Shown here piece by piece: positions 17,894 to 26,692 of a stretch of DNA of 64,000 nucleotides (within the stretch, counting starts at the first letter, position 1; each line of letters opens with the position of its first letter). A program made the translations under genes and the position numbers. The stretch is from Halorubrum sp. CBA1229. Its GTDB lineage: Archaea; Halobacteriota; Halobacteria; Halobacteriales; Haloferacaceae. Where the stretch lies: positions 1,612,001 to 1,676,000 of the forward strand of contig NZ_CP054585.1 of assembly GCF_003721435.2 (NCBI RefSeq), given 5' to 3'. The notes beneath the pieces are model-generated. The model ran no database searches, had not been told where the DNA came from, and saw nothing but the letters and a program-made list of their open reading frames with translations.

Positions 17894-18904
17894 ATGAGTC
17901 TCGAACCAATCGACCCGGAAACAGCCGTAGAACTGTACCTCGCCGATCGCAAAGCCGAGGTGGCCAAGGCAACGCTGTACTCGCACAGCTCCCGTCTCGG
18001 TCACTTCCTTCGCTGGTGTGACGAGGAGGACATAGACAATCTGAACGAGCTGAGCGGACGGACGCTCCACGAGTACCGTCTGTGGCGTCGTCGCGAGGGA
18101 GATCTCGCACCCGCTACGGAGAAAACCCAGATGGACACAATCCGTGTCTTCGTGAAGTGGCTCGAGAGCATCGACGCCGTCGTCGACGACCTCCACACGA
18201 AGGTGCGGTCGCCCGTGTTACGAGACGGTCAGAACGTCCGTGACGTGATGCTTGAGTCCGATCGTGCCGAAGAGATTCTCGAATACCTCTCGAAGTACGA
18301 GTACGCCTCACGCCCCCACGTCGTGATCACGCTGATGTGGCACACGATGATGCGGACCGGTGCGGTCCACTCGCTTGACGTCGACGACTACGATCCGGAA
18401 GGCCGGTACATCGCCGTCGTCCACCGTCCTGAAACCGGCACGACGATCAAGAATGGGGCCGATGGAGAACGGTTGATCGCGTTATCGAATGAGGTGTGCG
18501 GGCTTATCGACGACTGGATAGCGAATCGGCGGACCGATGTTGACGACGAGTTCGGCAGGCGACCACTCGTGTCAACGTCGAACGGACGCGCACATCGATC
18601 GACGCTTCGAGGAGATTGTTACAGATACACAAGGCCCTGCGTTTCTACTGGAGAGTGCCCCCACAATCGTGATCCAGATAATTGCGATGCAATGGAGTAT
18701 ACTGCTGCGTTCGACTGTCCGTCAAGCGTGAGCCCGCACGGTCTCAGGCGTGGTGGAATCACCCACCATTTGAACAGCGATGTTCCGAAAGATATTGTCA
18801 GCGATCGTGCGAACGTGACACCGGGTGTACTCAACGAACACTATGACCGGCGGAGCCAACGCGAAAGGATGGAACAGCGACGGAGGTATCTCAACAACAT
18901 CTAG
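17894..18904 (+). CDS. Tyrosine recombinase / integrase (XerC/D-like)
   Basis: The 336-residue product has an N-terminal SAM-like core-binding domain (residues about 1-110) and a C-terminal catalytic domain. Visible catalytic residues are Arg in MMRTGAVHSLD, the HGLRR box (HxxR) and Tyr in LNEHYDRRS near the end. All expected positions are present, so the enzyme is probably active. It should catalyse site-specific recombination between attP and the tRNA-Arg attB. The gene sits directly inside the att-like core at 17780 and heads the 40-kb defence unit. The broken gene at 8659 is a close relative. Confidence 0.93.
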   Translation: MSLEPIDPETAVELYLADRKAEVAKATLYSHSSRLGHFLRWCDEEDIDNLNELSGRTLHEYRLWRRREGDLAPATEKTQMDTIRVFVKWLESIDAVVDDLHTKVRSPVLRDGQNVRDVMLESDRAEEILEYLSKYEYASRPHVVITLMWHTMMRTGAVHSLDVDDYDPEGRYIAVVHRPETGTTIKNGADGERLIALSNEVCGLIDDWIANRRTDVDDEFGRRPLVSTSNGRAHRSTLRGDCYRYTRPCVSTGECPHNRDPDNCDAMEYTAAFDCPSSVSPHGLRRGGITHHLNSDVPKDIVSDRANVTPGVLNEHYDRRSQRERMEQRRRYLNNI

Positions 18905-19133
18905 TATAAATTCGATACCGATTATTACAAACGTTGTTGCGATTTACTTCCAACAGTTGATCAATAAATGTGCTATGCGTAGATAACCGGATTGTTACAC
19001 GTGAATTCTTCTACAGTATCTCGATTCATCAGTAGCTGACAGTGAGTAGATAGCTACAATGCTGTGGCACAGGCCTTGGATAACTCAACTCTTCCCAAGT
19101 GACGATAGTATGCTGGACTGAAAACAGAGCCCC

Positions 19134-20465
19134 TCAATTATTTTCGTCGCTCTCGTTTGACCTGTCCGGAAAGTAGAGCGGCATGTACATCTTGGATATT
19201 TTTTTAAATAAACTATCTATCTCAGCTAGTGAGATCTGATCCTCAGCTGGTAGAGTAGTTTTCTTTTTGTGATCATCGTATAAGTCTTCAATCATTTCGT
19301 CTCTATCTTCATACATAAACGCAGCATCCCAAAACCAGTGAACACGTCGCTCACAAAGAGATCTCATTCTATTTCTTTCCTTTATGATCTTCTTCATATC
19401 CGGTTCCATGTTTTGTTGTAGAAACTCTCGAAGGGTATCGTGTACAAAGTAGCCAGTCCAGAAGAGGTCTGGTTCAGGAACGCCCATCTCTGGGTCTACG
19501 TAAAGATACTGTATCTTTTCTTTGCGAATAATACTTCTACCGCTTAAGTCATAGAGGATATCCTTAATCATAGTTCTGTCAAATGGTATGTCGTCTGGAA
19601 GCACCCAAGAACATGTCTCCAACGATAGGAAAGGGAGAGGTGAAGTAATTCTTAGGAAACGTCTGTGTTCTCTTGGAATTGATTGGAGATACCGCCGCTG
19701 AATCTCCTCTTGGATATCATACTTTGGAATTTCTGGCGACTCATTAGAATCATTTGAGTTAATTAGAAGATTAATATAAAGCGGATGACCGTCTAGTTTT
19801 TTGTGTATTTCAGCTATTCTCTCCCGAGATAGGTTAATAAAATGATTAGTTAGCATGGTTGATGTCTGCTGTTTGGAAAATTTGCCTACACGGATAGCAG
19901 TATCACCATTTGAGTATGTAATCTGTCCAGATGAAATAAGAACTATTTGTTCAGGAAGTAGATCAGATATTTCTTCCAAAACATCATATACTTTATAATC
20001 GTTGTCTGATATTTTGTGAACGTCATCAATACAGATTAAAAGACGTTTGTCGTCCGGATAATATCCAACACAGTCTTGTATGATATTTGAGATTGTTTGA
20101 GTAGGTTTTGACGCTTCTGGGCCTGTGTTTTCCCAAGACACCCCCGCAGAAGCGCCTGCTCCTAAACTTATACCCGTCAATTTTCGATCGTTTTTAGTTG
20201 CTCTCTCTGGTAGATTTTCATATATCTTCCATGCCAAATTTTTAAATACTTGACCGATGCCGTTATGTTCTCTAATCCTTATTATTTCTACGTCAATCTC
20301 ACCACGGTACTTATTAGATATATTCTCTAGTAATTGGGTCTTTCCAACCCCAGGCTCTCCAAATAAGTGTAAATGATCTTTTTCGCCTTCAATAAATTCA
20401 TGAATCTGATCTTCAATTTTGGGCCGTTGGATATGGTGACCAGTCCCAGAACCTGGTGTTGACAT
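19134..20465 (-). CDS. STAND-type P-loop NTPase, candidate defence protein
   Basis: The 443-residue product has Walker A GEPGVGKTQ near residue 36 and Walker B LLICIDDVHK near 147, followed by an AAA/STAND-like helical region (KFSKQQTSTMLTNHF) and a segment resembling winged-helix domains (about 260-345). This is the core of signal-transducing NTPases related to NACHT/AP-ATPases, many of which sense phage proteins. No obvious nuclease, TIR or repeat sensor domain is visible, so effector and sensor are missing or divergent. The gene is strikingly AT-rich, indicating recent transfer. It stands alone with 228 bases to the integrase gene. Confidence 0.7.
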   Translation of the reverse strand: MSTPGSGTGHHIQRPKIEDQIHEFIEGEKDHLHLFGEPGVGKTQLLENISNKYRGEIDVEIIRIREHNGIGQVFKNLAWKIYENLPERATKNDRKLTGISLGAGASAGVSWENTGPEASKPTQTISNIIQDCVGYYPDDKRLLICIDDVHKISDNDYKVYDVLEEISDLLPEQIVLISSGQITYSNGDTAIRVGKFSKQQTSTMLTNHFINLSRERIAEIHKKLDGHPLYINLLINSNDSNESPEIPKYDIQEEIQRRYLQSIPREHRRFLRITSPLPFLSLETCSWVLPDDIPFDRTMIKDILYDLSGRSIIRKEKIQYLYVDPEMGVPEPDLFWTGYFVHDTLREFLQQNMEPDMKKIIKERNRMRSLCERRVHWFWDAAFMYEDRDEMIEDLYDDHKKKTTLPAEDQISLAEIDSLFKKISKMYMPLYFPDRSNESDENN

Positions 20466-20546
20466 AGATTCATATGTGTTTCAGATATATTCAACTTTCC
20501 GGCTTGTTCTGTCTTAGCGTTACGACAGAAGACGTTAGATTAATTT

Positions 20547-20897
20547 GGCTCTGTTGAAATCCTCTTCTTCAGATAAGTTTTCATCTGAAACAGCCGGTTA
20601 ATGTGAGATGCGAATTGGCCACTGGATATTCATAATTTCGTCAGTTTAGTGAGCACTATGGCCTTCTCTCTGTCAGCAACCATCGCCTACGGCTTTTTGA
20701 CATCTGCTATCGTTGGCCTTTCTCTTAGCCATTTTACCGATCAAATATCTGTGAAGATGGCATTGCTCATAGCAGTCTGTACTGCGGCTGGTACAGTAGT
20801 TGGCAGAATACTGTGAGAAGCGTGTACCGGCCTGTGCTTCACCTGTACCTCGCACGACGCACGAAACTTATCACTAACTGAGTATTTCAACAGAGCC
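20547..20897. mobile_element. 351-bp element with 14-bp terminal inverted repeats
   Basis: GGCTCTGTTGAAAT (20547-20560) and ATTTCAACAGAGCC (20884-20897) are perfect inverted ends of a type common to haloarchaeal insertion sequences. There is no transposase, only a 52-residue frame, so it is a MITE-like or deleted IS copy. Confidence 0.75.
20658..20816 (+). CDS. Small membrane protein (52 aa)
   Basis: ATG at 20658 opens a 52-residue frame with two hydrophobic helices (TIAYGFLTSAIVGLSL and MALLIAVCTAAGTVVG) separated by a short polar loop. It lies wholly inside the terminal-repeat-bounded element. It could be a small toxin, holin-like or membrane-sensing peptide, but no family is recognised. 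Confidence 0.5.
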   Translation: MAFSLSATIAYGFLTSAIVGLSLSHFTDQISVKMALLIAVCTAAGTVVGRIL

Positions 20898-20919
20898 GAA
20901 TATGATTATCTAAAATATT

Positions 20920-21000
20920 GGCTCTGTTGAAGTCCCCTTCTTCAGACATATTCTTGTTTGAAATGGCTGGTCACTGAAAAGTGCGAACTGAACGCCGTCG
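20920..21000. mobile_element. Second, one-ended copy of the IS-like end
   Basis: GGCTCTGTTGAA at 20920 begins about 70 bases homologous to 20547-20617 in the same orientation (shared GGCTCTGTTGAA, CTTCTTCAGA, TTTGAAA/TCTGAAA blocks). No matching right end is seen nearby. Confidence 0.6.
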
Positions 21001-21016
21001 GTGTCCACTGACGCTC

Positions 21017-21172
21017 CTATCGTGTTCTGGCTGCTTCAAGCAATCCGATAAGGACCATTCCCCCAGCAATCACAGTTAACAAAAAAGAGTTGTACGGAAT
21101 CGAGAGCACACCAGCAGTGATACCCACTAATGTGATCTCGATTGCGAATAGCATCTCTTTCAGGTCGCTCAT
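21017..21172 (-). CDS. Small membrane protein (51 aa)
   Basis: A 51-residue frame from ATG 21172 encodes a short charged N terminus (MSDLKEM), two hydrophobic helices (IEITLVGITAGVLS and LLTVIAGGMVLIGLL) and a basic end. Its layout is like that of the small frame at 20658, next to another IS-like end. Function unknown. Confidence 0.5.
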   Translation of the reverse strand: MSDLKEMLFAIEITLVGITAGVLSIPYNSFLLTVIAGGMVLIGLLEAARTR

Positions 21173-21214
21173 ACGAGTGTTATCCACAGCAGTATCCTAA
21201 TAGAGTAACTCTCT

Positions 21215-21364
21215 CTATTTTACCGTGTCCTTGAGCGACAGCTGGTGAAGTGCCATCGCTCCACCACCGATAAGATACGCCTCAACCTCTATTTGGAACT
21301 GCTCCGCGATCTTCCGAAGTTCGGCCTCGATATAGTCACGGCCGAATCGTTCACGAGAACTCAT
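21215..21364 (-). pseudogene. Truncated nucleotidyltransferase (AbiEii/MNT-like toxin remnant)
   Basis: The 49-codon frame begins at ATG 21364, overlapping the stop of the upstream regulator gene by 4 bases (ATGA). The peptide contains YLIGGGAMALHQL, the start of the nucleotidyltransferase fold in MNT/AbiEii-type toxins (GGxAL signature), then stops at KDTVK just before the expected catalytic DxD (usually KDIDL). Without that motif it should be inactive. The coupling to an HTH regulator is the usual antitoxin-toxin order. Confidence 0.65.
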
Positions 21365-22311
21365 AGAGTGACCTCATACTCCCTAGCTGTTTGTTTGAAC
21401 TCTTCCCATTTGGGGAGGGGCTCAGCCGTCGTTTCTCCGCTTGTCTCCAAGTATTCAGTGAGACCGTCGACGATACCATGTAGATCGATCGGCGCCTCAG
21501 GATGATAGTGTTCAGCGCACTCTCGTAATCCCGTTCGATCAATATCATGTTTCTGTATCAGTAACAGACAGTACGTTTGGTACCGAGAGCCATCATCGAT
21601 CAGGAGGGTATGACAGACTAACTCTACAGGGTCGACTTCGGTGACTCGATCGGTTCGGAGGTAGTGTCGACGATCACGGGTGAGCAGTGGAACGCCAAAC
21701 TCACCGAACAGCGCCGGTCCGGTCAGATGAAACCCTTCAGCGCTGGTGTCGCTGTCACACGCGAAGAGATACTCGTCGTGTGTTTCCCAGAGAAAATTGA
21801 GTCCAGCGGCGTGTTCTCCTGCTTCACGGCGATGTTTCTGATGGAACAGTCCTCGTGCAATTGAGACCAATACAGTAAATGGCTCGTTGAGACGGTACCG
21901 GGACTTCGATTTCCCAATGATACCAACAAGCTGGAGATCGTCTAACCGACGGTAGACAGTTGCCTGACTCACGCCACTTCGCTCGGCTAATTCGGTTGCA
22001 GTCCGTCCTTGATCGAGATAATAGAGGATCTGTAACCCAGAGCCGGCGATGAGGGCCGGGAGATCCATATGACGATATTCCGTGAGGAGTCCCTCGAGTT
22101 GCTCTATCGGTTCGATTTCCGTAAGAGAAACCAGCTTTTCTCGACCGCTTTGGTTAGTTTGGACGCAGCCGTAGGCTTCTAATTCGGAGATGATGCGTGA
22201 GGCATGGCTAGTGCTCCATTCAAGTTGATCAGCGAGCGCACTAACACTCAGTTCCGGATCACCTCCCTCTATGAGTTGAGATATTACCCGAAAGTGGCTC
22301 TTTGACATCAT
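21361..22311 (-). CDS. HTH regulator, AbiEi-like antitoxin of an MNT pair
   Basis: The 316-residue product has an N-terminal winged-helix domain (LSVSALADQLEWSTSHASRI) and a second helix-turn-helix (TATELAERSGVSQATVYRRL) near residue 110, then a large C-terminal domain of unknown fold. In haloarchaea such proteins are paired with nucleotidyltransferase toxins in AbiE-like systems, and here a truncated nucleotidyltransferase follows with a 4-base overlap. The promoter is flanked by a perfect 11-bp inverted repeat (22313-22364), so autoregulation is likely. The start could also be the second ATG at 22308. Confidence 0.78.
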   Translation of the reverse strand: MMSKSHFRVISQLIEGGDPELSVSALADQLEWSTSHASRIISELEAYGCVQTNQSGREKLVSLTEIEPIEQLEGLLTEYRHMDLPALIAGSGLQILYYLDQGRTATELAERSGVSQATVYRRLDDLQLVGIIGKSKSRYRLNEPFTVLVSIARGLFHQKHRREAGEHAAGLNFLWETHDEYLFACDSDTSAEGFHLTGPALFGEFGVPLLTRDRRHYLRTDRVTEVDPVELVCHTLLIDDGSRYQTYCLLLIQKHDIDRTGLRECAEHYHPEAPIDLHGIVDGLTEYLETSGETTAEPLPKWEEFKQTAREYEVTL

Positions 22312-22312
22312 G

Positions 22313-22364
22313 TTGTCTCAAATAACGCAAACGATTTATAAAATACTTTCGTGATTTGAGACAA
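22313..22364 (-). promoter_or_regulatory. Operator flanking the promoter of the AbiEi-like gene
   Basis: TTGTCTCAAAT (22313-22323) and ATTTGAGACAA (22354-22364) are perfect 11-bp arms. Between them, the minus strand has a TATA-like box (TTTTATAAA, 22335-22343) placed about 26 bases before the start codon. A dimer bound to both arms would close the promoter. Confidence 0.7.
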
Positions 22365-22552
22365 AAAGTAGTATTTCCAACTAGATTGGCACCGTGTATC
22401 GGAGGTCTCAGATCTATTCTAATTCTGTGTAGTGGAACCCTCCGTCGATGATAGCTCCAGATATGATATTCTAGAATATGATTATTCAGAATATTTATTT
22501 AGTGCCTGTTGACTCAGCGCTGTGACAGACCAAATCACCCGCGTTGCACCAA

Positions 22553-25039
22553 CTATGTCTTCCAAACCGTTCCACATCGGCAGTATATTCCTTCTCGTCC
22601 GTCTTTACGCCATGTATTACAGTCTGGACAATGAAGAAGGCGATAGAGTTCTTTGAAGACCTCTATATCCTCTCTAAGGTCGTCCGGAGAGTAGCTTGCG
22701 TCGAACTCCTCATTATAGTGAATATTCTCGTTAAGGCCCCAAATGTGTTCGTCCTTAAGTCGTCGTAGATCGTCGACTATCTCTCTCTTGTTCTGGAATT
22801 CCGGTTCTCCAAATTTAGTCTCACCATCTACGTTTCCACGATCCAGCAAGTCTTCTAACTCATCGACAACCCCGTCGAAATAGTCCTGTAACCCCAAACT
22901 TTCTCGATCACCATAGGGAAGTTCTGCGTCGAACCGTTCACACCCCTTACTACAAAACCACTCAGCAGTCTTTCGCCCCCAGGCAGCAGCAGCCGTAATA
23001 TCATTCCCCTCTAAGTAGTGGTCAATCATTCCCCAGGGGTTGGCGATGTCCTCACTATGATGAACTCCAGTATTGAACGTACAATCAGCGAAATGAACCG
23101 TATTCTGGATGTATTTCGTTGTTCGTAACCGACGAGCCCAGACCTTATCATGGGTCGTCATGACCAGTTGGAAATCTTCGCCAATTTCGTTCCCGAGCAG
23201 ATTAGCGATAGCCGAGCGATGTGCTGCGTCAATCGACGTGACCACGTCGTCAAGTAACAGAAACTCAATCGCGTCACCCCCTACAACCTCGCACATCGCC
23301 AAGAACAGAGCCAACCCCATACTATCCTGATGCCCTTCACTATAGACGAGATTAGGACGATGCGTATCCTCATCGCGGAACGAGGTTCTGAACTTCACAC
23401 CTTGCTTCGTTGACTGTAAATTTGCTGAGAAATCCTCCACTTCCTCATCAGAATGTAGCGCAGAGTATATCTCTTCGAACCGTTCCTGAATCTCCTCTAA
23501 ATTCCGGTCATAATGTCGCTGCCTTGCAGTTCGAAACTCGCTATCGATCGTTTCTAACGTAGATAGGACATCCTGAGCCGTTTCAACATCAGACTTAATC
23601 TCCGAATAGCGAGAGAATCGGTCTTGAGCGACTGCAAGAACACGGTACGAACTCATCCCCTCGCTCTCTTCCTGTTCCTTCTCCCATTGCTCTCTCATAC
23701 CATCAGCAGTTTCTTCGAAGCTATCAGGTAACAGCTTATCAGCTAACTCGCCATCCGAGAGCGAAGAATACGGTACTTCCAAAACATCGCCTCCTTCCAA
23801 CTGCTTGCGATACTTACTAAGTTCGCTCTCAAAAGAGTCTAATTCCGTCTTCCAGCGTTCAGTCGGCTGATCGTACGCCTCAAGGTCCTCATCGTCGAAT
23901 ACCCTAATCAGCGTCTCAACTGCACTCAATACGTCTTTGATTAGACTAAGCTGTTGATCTTTTAGATCCTCTATTTCTTCTCGAAGCTCTTCTGCGCGAC
24001 TGGCTCGGTCACGGCGTTCCTGGATTCTCGATCTGAGATCTGTGGCTTCGTCCCACGTATGTAGACATAGTGGGCAATCCGGTTCAAATTCTGGTAGAAG
24101 CTCCTCCCCTTGTGTAAGGAGATTCTGTGCACGGACATCTTGACGCAGGTCTTCGTCCTCTTCGAATTCCTCAATACGGTCTCGTAACTTTCGATGGCTT
24201 TCAAGCGCCTCCACACCTTCCCAATCGAACCACTCCTCAATCGATTCAAGCTCTTGTCTAAGATCAGGACGGTCTAAGGGGTGAGATTTCGCGTAAGTCG
24301 CAGGTTCCGTAATGTCCGCTGTGAACTCCTTTTCATCCAGCTCGGAAATCTGATCGATCTCATATTCATCGCGCAGAGTATTGATAACGTCTAAAGCATC
24401 AGAATCAGCATCAACTGTCACGTGCTCGTCAGTTGCTTCAGGTACTGAATCCCCGAGAGCATCGTAGAAGTCATCACGCTGCTTCTTCAGATCCTCTCTT
24501 AGCGACTCTACCTTATCCTCCTGATCTCTAACAGCCTTTGCGAAGGCCTTCCGTTTGTCCTCCGTGTTCTGGACTCGGAGAATCTCATTGAGGGCCTCCC
24601 CACGTGAGCCTGGGGAGGTCGTCACAAACTCAAGAACCTCATCGCGGGATAACCGGTTTTGAGACAGTTGCATCGCAGTCCGCTGGGTTTGCAACTTTGG
24701 AGGTAGTTCATGGTGATCAGAAACGTATTCGAGCTGGTCAGAATCTTCGACTGTCCGCTTGATTGTTATCTCCTCATCACCCTCCAGAAACGTGGCCTCC
24801 ACCCAGCTTTCATCCGGTTCAACTCCTCTATGACGAATATGCTTCTCCGCATCCTGTCTGCCTGTACCGGTCCCCTCTAAATCGCGGACACCTCCCGTTA
24901 GGAGAAATTCGATTGATTGGAGGACACTACTCTTGCCTGCACCATTCGGCCCGTAAAATAGGGCTCCACTCCTCCGGAGTTCTGTCTGGTAGTCACGGAT
25001 CCCCCGAAAATTCCGAATGTGTAGTTTATGAATCCGCAT
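22553..25039 (-). CDS. Rad50/SMC-like ABC ATPase with zinc hook (Lamassu/ABC-3C type)
   Basis: The 828-residue product starts with the recF/SMC-type RNFRGI and Walker A (YGPNGAGKSS, about 28-37). Coiled coils surround a hook CPLC near 322. An SEGHQDSMGLALFLA signature and Walker B (LLLDDVVTSID, about 592) follow. A helical C-terminal extension ends in a zinc ribbon (CPDC, then CRCG, about 804-823). This domain order fits defence SMC proteins of Lamassu and ABC three-component systems more than repair Rad50. A 61-residue gene overlaps its start by 14 bases and may be the small middle subunit. No separate effector nuclease is adjacent. Confidence 0.82.
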   Translation of the reverse strand: MRIHKLHIRNFRGIRDYQTELRRSGALFYGPNGAGKSSVLQSIEFLLTGGVRDLEGTGTGRQDAEKHIRHRGVEPDESWVEATFLEGDEEITIKRTVEDSDQLEYVSDHHELPPKLQTQRTAMQLSQNRLSRDEVLEFVTTSPGSRGEALNEILRVQNTEDKRKAFAKAVRDQEDKVESLREDLKKQRDDFYDALGDSVPEATDEHVTVDADSDALDVINTLRDEYEIDQISELDEKEFTADITEPATYAKSHPLDRPDLRQELESIEEWFDWEGVEALESHRKLRDRIEEFEEDEDLRQDVRAQNLLTQGEELLPEFEPDCPLCLHTWDEATDLRSRIQERRDRASRAEELREEIEDLKDQQLSLIKDVLSAVETLIRVFDDEDLEAYDQPTERWKTELDSFESELSKYRKQLEGGDVLEVPYSSLSDGELADKLLPDSFEETADGMREQWEKEQEESEGMSSYRVLAVAQDRFSRYSEIKSDVETAQDVLSTLETIDSEFRTARQRHYDRNLEEIQERFEEIYSALHSDEEVEDFSANLQSTKQGVKFRTSFRDEDTHRPNLVYSEGHQDSMGLALFLAMCEVVGGDAIEFLLLDDVVTSIDAAHRSAIANLLGNEIGEDFQLVMTTHDKVWARRLRTTKYIQNTVHFADCTFNTGVHHSEDIANPWGMIDHYLEGNDITAAAAWGRKTAEWFCSKGCERFDAELPYGDRESLGLQDYFDGVVDELEDLLDRGNVDGETKFGEPEFQNKREIVDDLRRLKDEHIWGLNENIHYNEEFDASYSPDDLREDIEVFKELYRLLHCPDCNTWRKDGREGIYCRCGTVWKT

Positions 25040-25211
25040 TATCCAACGCCTCCTGAACTACACTCTGAATTATCTCGGAGTCCGTCATCTCCTCGTCACT
25101 CAATTCAATAATGGAACTCGTGAGTGAGTCCGAGAGATCGTCATTATCTTCGATCCGGTCCCGAAAGGTTTCCTTGACCTCCTCATGGACGTTAAGAAGA
25201 TCGTCTGACAT
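25026..25211 (-). CDS. Small acidic protein coupled to the ABC ATPase
   Basis: The 61-residue product (from ATG 25211; GTG codons upstream are alternatives) is acidic and helical, ending in SEIIQSVVQEALDNADS. Its stop lies inside the ATPase gene, giving a 14-base overlap and likely translational coupling. A gene of equal size precedes the DndD-like ATPase at 44923. By analogy with Lamassu LmuC or ABC-3C middle components it may regulate the ATPase, but sequence homology cannot be claimed. Confidence 0.6.
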   Translation of the reverse strand: MSDDLLNVHEEVKETFRDRIEDNDDLSDSLTSSIIELSDEEMTDSEIIQSVVQEALDNADS

Positions 25212-25492
25212 ATTGTTTGACACCACAGGCCATCCCCAAAGAGATTACTGTCATTTTGCGAGACTCCGTATACCAATATATACCGTACTGTGCGAACTAT
25301 GGAAACGAGGTTATCGTCATCGGAAACCTTGATCGGTTCCAGAAGTGGCTCGGTATCACTCCGGAGGGGTCCTCTTCCGAGCTCTGGGCTCATTTCACCA
25401 GCCGTGTCTGAGGCTGAATGATTGCGCTAATCACTTTCACCCCGGTAGGACCAGCATTATGACACCGCCACCACATATTCCAATCAAGATTC

Positions 25493-26692
25493 ATGACTCG
25501 TATCCTCCACGTTAGTGACACTCATCTCGGGAAACGCCAATACGGCGATGACACCCGTCGTGAGGACTTCGCTGACGCCTTCGACGCAGCAATCGACCTC
25601 GCTATCGATGAACAAGTAGACGCCGTCATCCACACCGGCGACTTATTTGACGACCCACAGCCAGGCGTTCCAGATGTGAACCGGTGTCTCGACACGCTCG
25701 CCAAACTGAACGACGCCGGCATCCCCTTTTACGGAATCGTCGGCAACCACGAACGCAAATTAGACGAACAGTGGCTCGACCTCATCGACCGTTTCGACCT
25801 CGTCCACCATCTCGACGAAACACCAGTCCTTGTGAACAACGACGTCGCCCTCTACGGTATCGACGCCATCCGAGCGCCATCCTGGAACACCTACGAATTC
25901 GAGCTGGAGGAGCCACCGACCTCGGCCGACGTAACTATCGTCTGTATGCACCACCTCTTCGAGGAACTCGTCCCTCCGCAACAGGCGAACTACGAACTCC
26001 AAGAGGTCATCGACCGGCTGAAGATCACACCGACAGCGATCGCGCTTGGCGACTATCACGGCTACACAGAGGAAACGGTGGACGGCGTTCAGGCGTTCTA
26101 TCCCGGGTCTACCGAGCGCTGCTCCACCAAGGAATCAGCGCCTCGAGGAGTTCTGATGCTTGAGGTCGAAGACGGTGACCTCGAGATCCGTCGACGCACG
26201 CTCGATACTCCGACGGGCGAAGCGCCACGTGACTTCCTCCAAGTCCCGGTACAATTTGGCGAACAGGACGGCATCGGACTCGTCGAGCAACACCTTGACG
26301 AAGCGCTCGGCCCCCAAGAGACGCTCGATGAGCAGCTTGTCGTCATCGAACTTCATGGGGACGATACGACAGTTTCCCAGCGCGACGTCTACGAACTGGT
26401 TTCCTCCCGGGGTGCAGGCGTCGTCCATGTTCAAGACAAACGCCGCGCGAGCGTCGATCTCGACTTCGAAGGTGGGGAAACAGACGTTGCGGATATCCAG
26501 TCACTCATCGACGAGACGATCAGCGAGTTAGATATCCAACCAACGAGTTCACGCATCGAGGAGGTCGTTCGGGCGACGGACGCAACCAAGGATTCGCATA
26601 TCCGGAACGATGTCGAGGAGATCCTCGAAGAGGAGCGCGAAGCACAGTTCGATAACATCGAGGATGACCAGCAAATGGCGGGTGATGCGTGA
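25493..26692 (+). CDS. mre11: Mre11-like DNA exonuclease
   Basis: The 399-residue product carries the calcineurin-like phosphoesterase motifs in order: DTHLG, GDLFDD, GNHERK, CMHHL and GDYHGYT. These residues bind two metal ions that cut DNA. Mre11 with Rad50 processes DNA double-strand ends. The Rad50 gene begins one base inside its stop, and NurA and HerA genes follow, forming a complete archaeal end-resection operon. Codon use is closer to the GC-rich core genome than that of neighbours such as 22553 or 42631. It may be the genome's own mre11 or an element copy; the window cannot decide. Confidence 0.9.
   Translation: MTRILHVSDTHLGKRQYGDDTRREDFADAFDAAIDLAIDEQVDAVIHTGDLFDDPQPGVPDVNRCLDTLAKLNDAGIPFYGIVGNHERKLDEQWLDLIDRFDLVHHLDETPVLVNNDVALYGIDAIRAPSWNTYEFELEEPPTSADVTIVCMHHLFEELVPPQQANYELQEVIDRLKITPTAIALGDYHGYTEETVDGVQAFYPGSTERCSTKESAPRGVLMLEVEDGDLEIRRRTLDTPTGEAPRDFLQVPVQFGEQDGIGLVEQHLDEALGPQETLDEQLVVIELHGDDTTVSQRDVYELVSSRGAGVVHVQDKRRASVDLDFEGGETDVADIQSLIDETISELDIQPTSSRIEEVVRATDATKDSHIRNDVEEILEEEREAQFDNIEDDQQMAGDA

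Noticed and set aside
25227-25411. Plus-strand frames of about 60-70 codons between the small acidic gene and mre11
   Set aside because: They lie in the divergent promoter region, lack protein-like patterns and run antisense to the start of the small gene.
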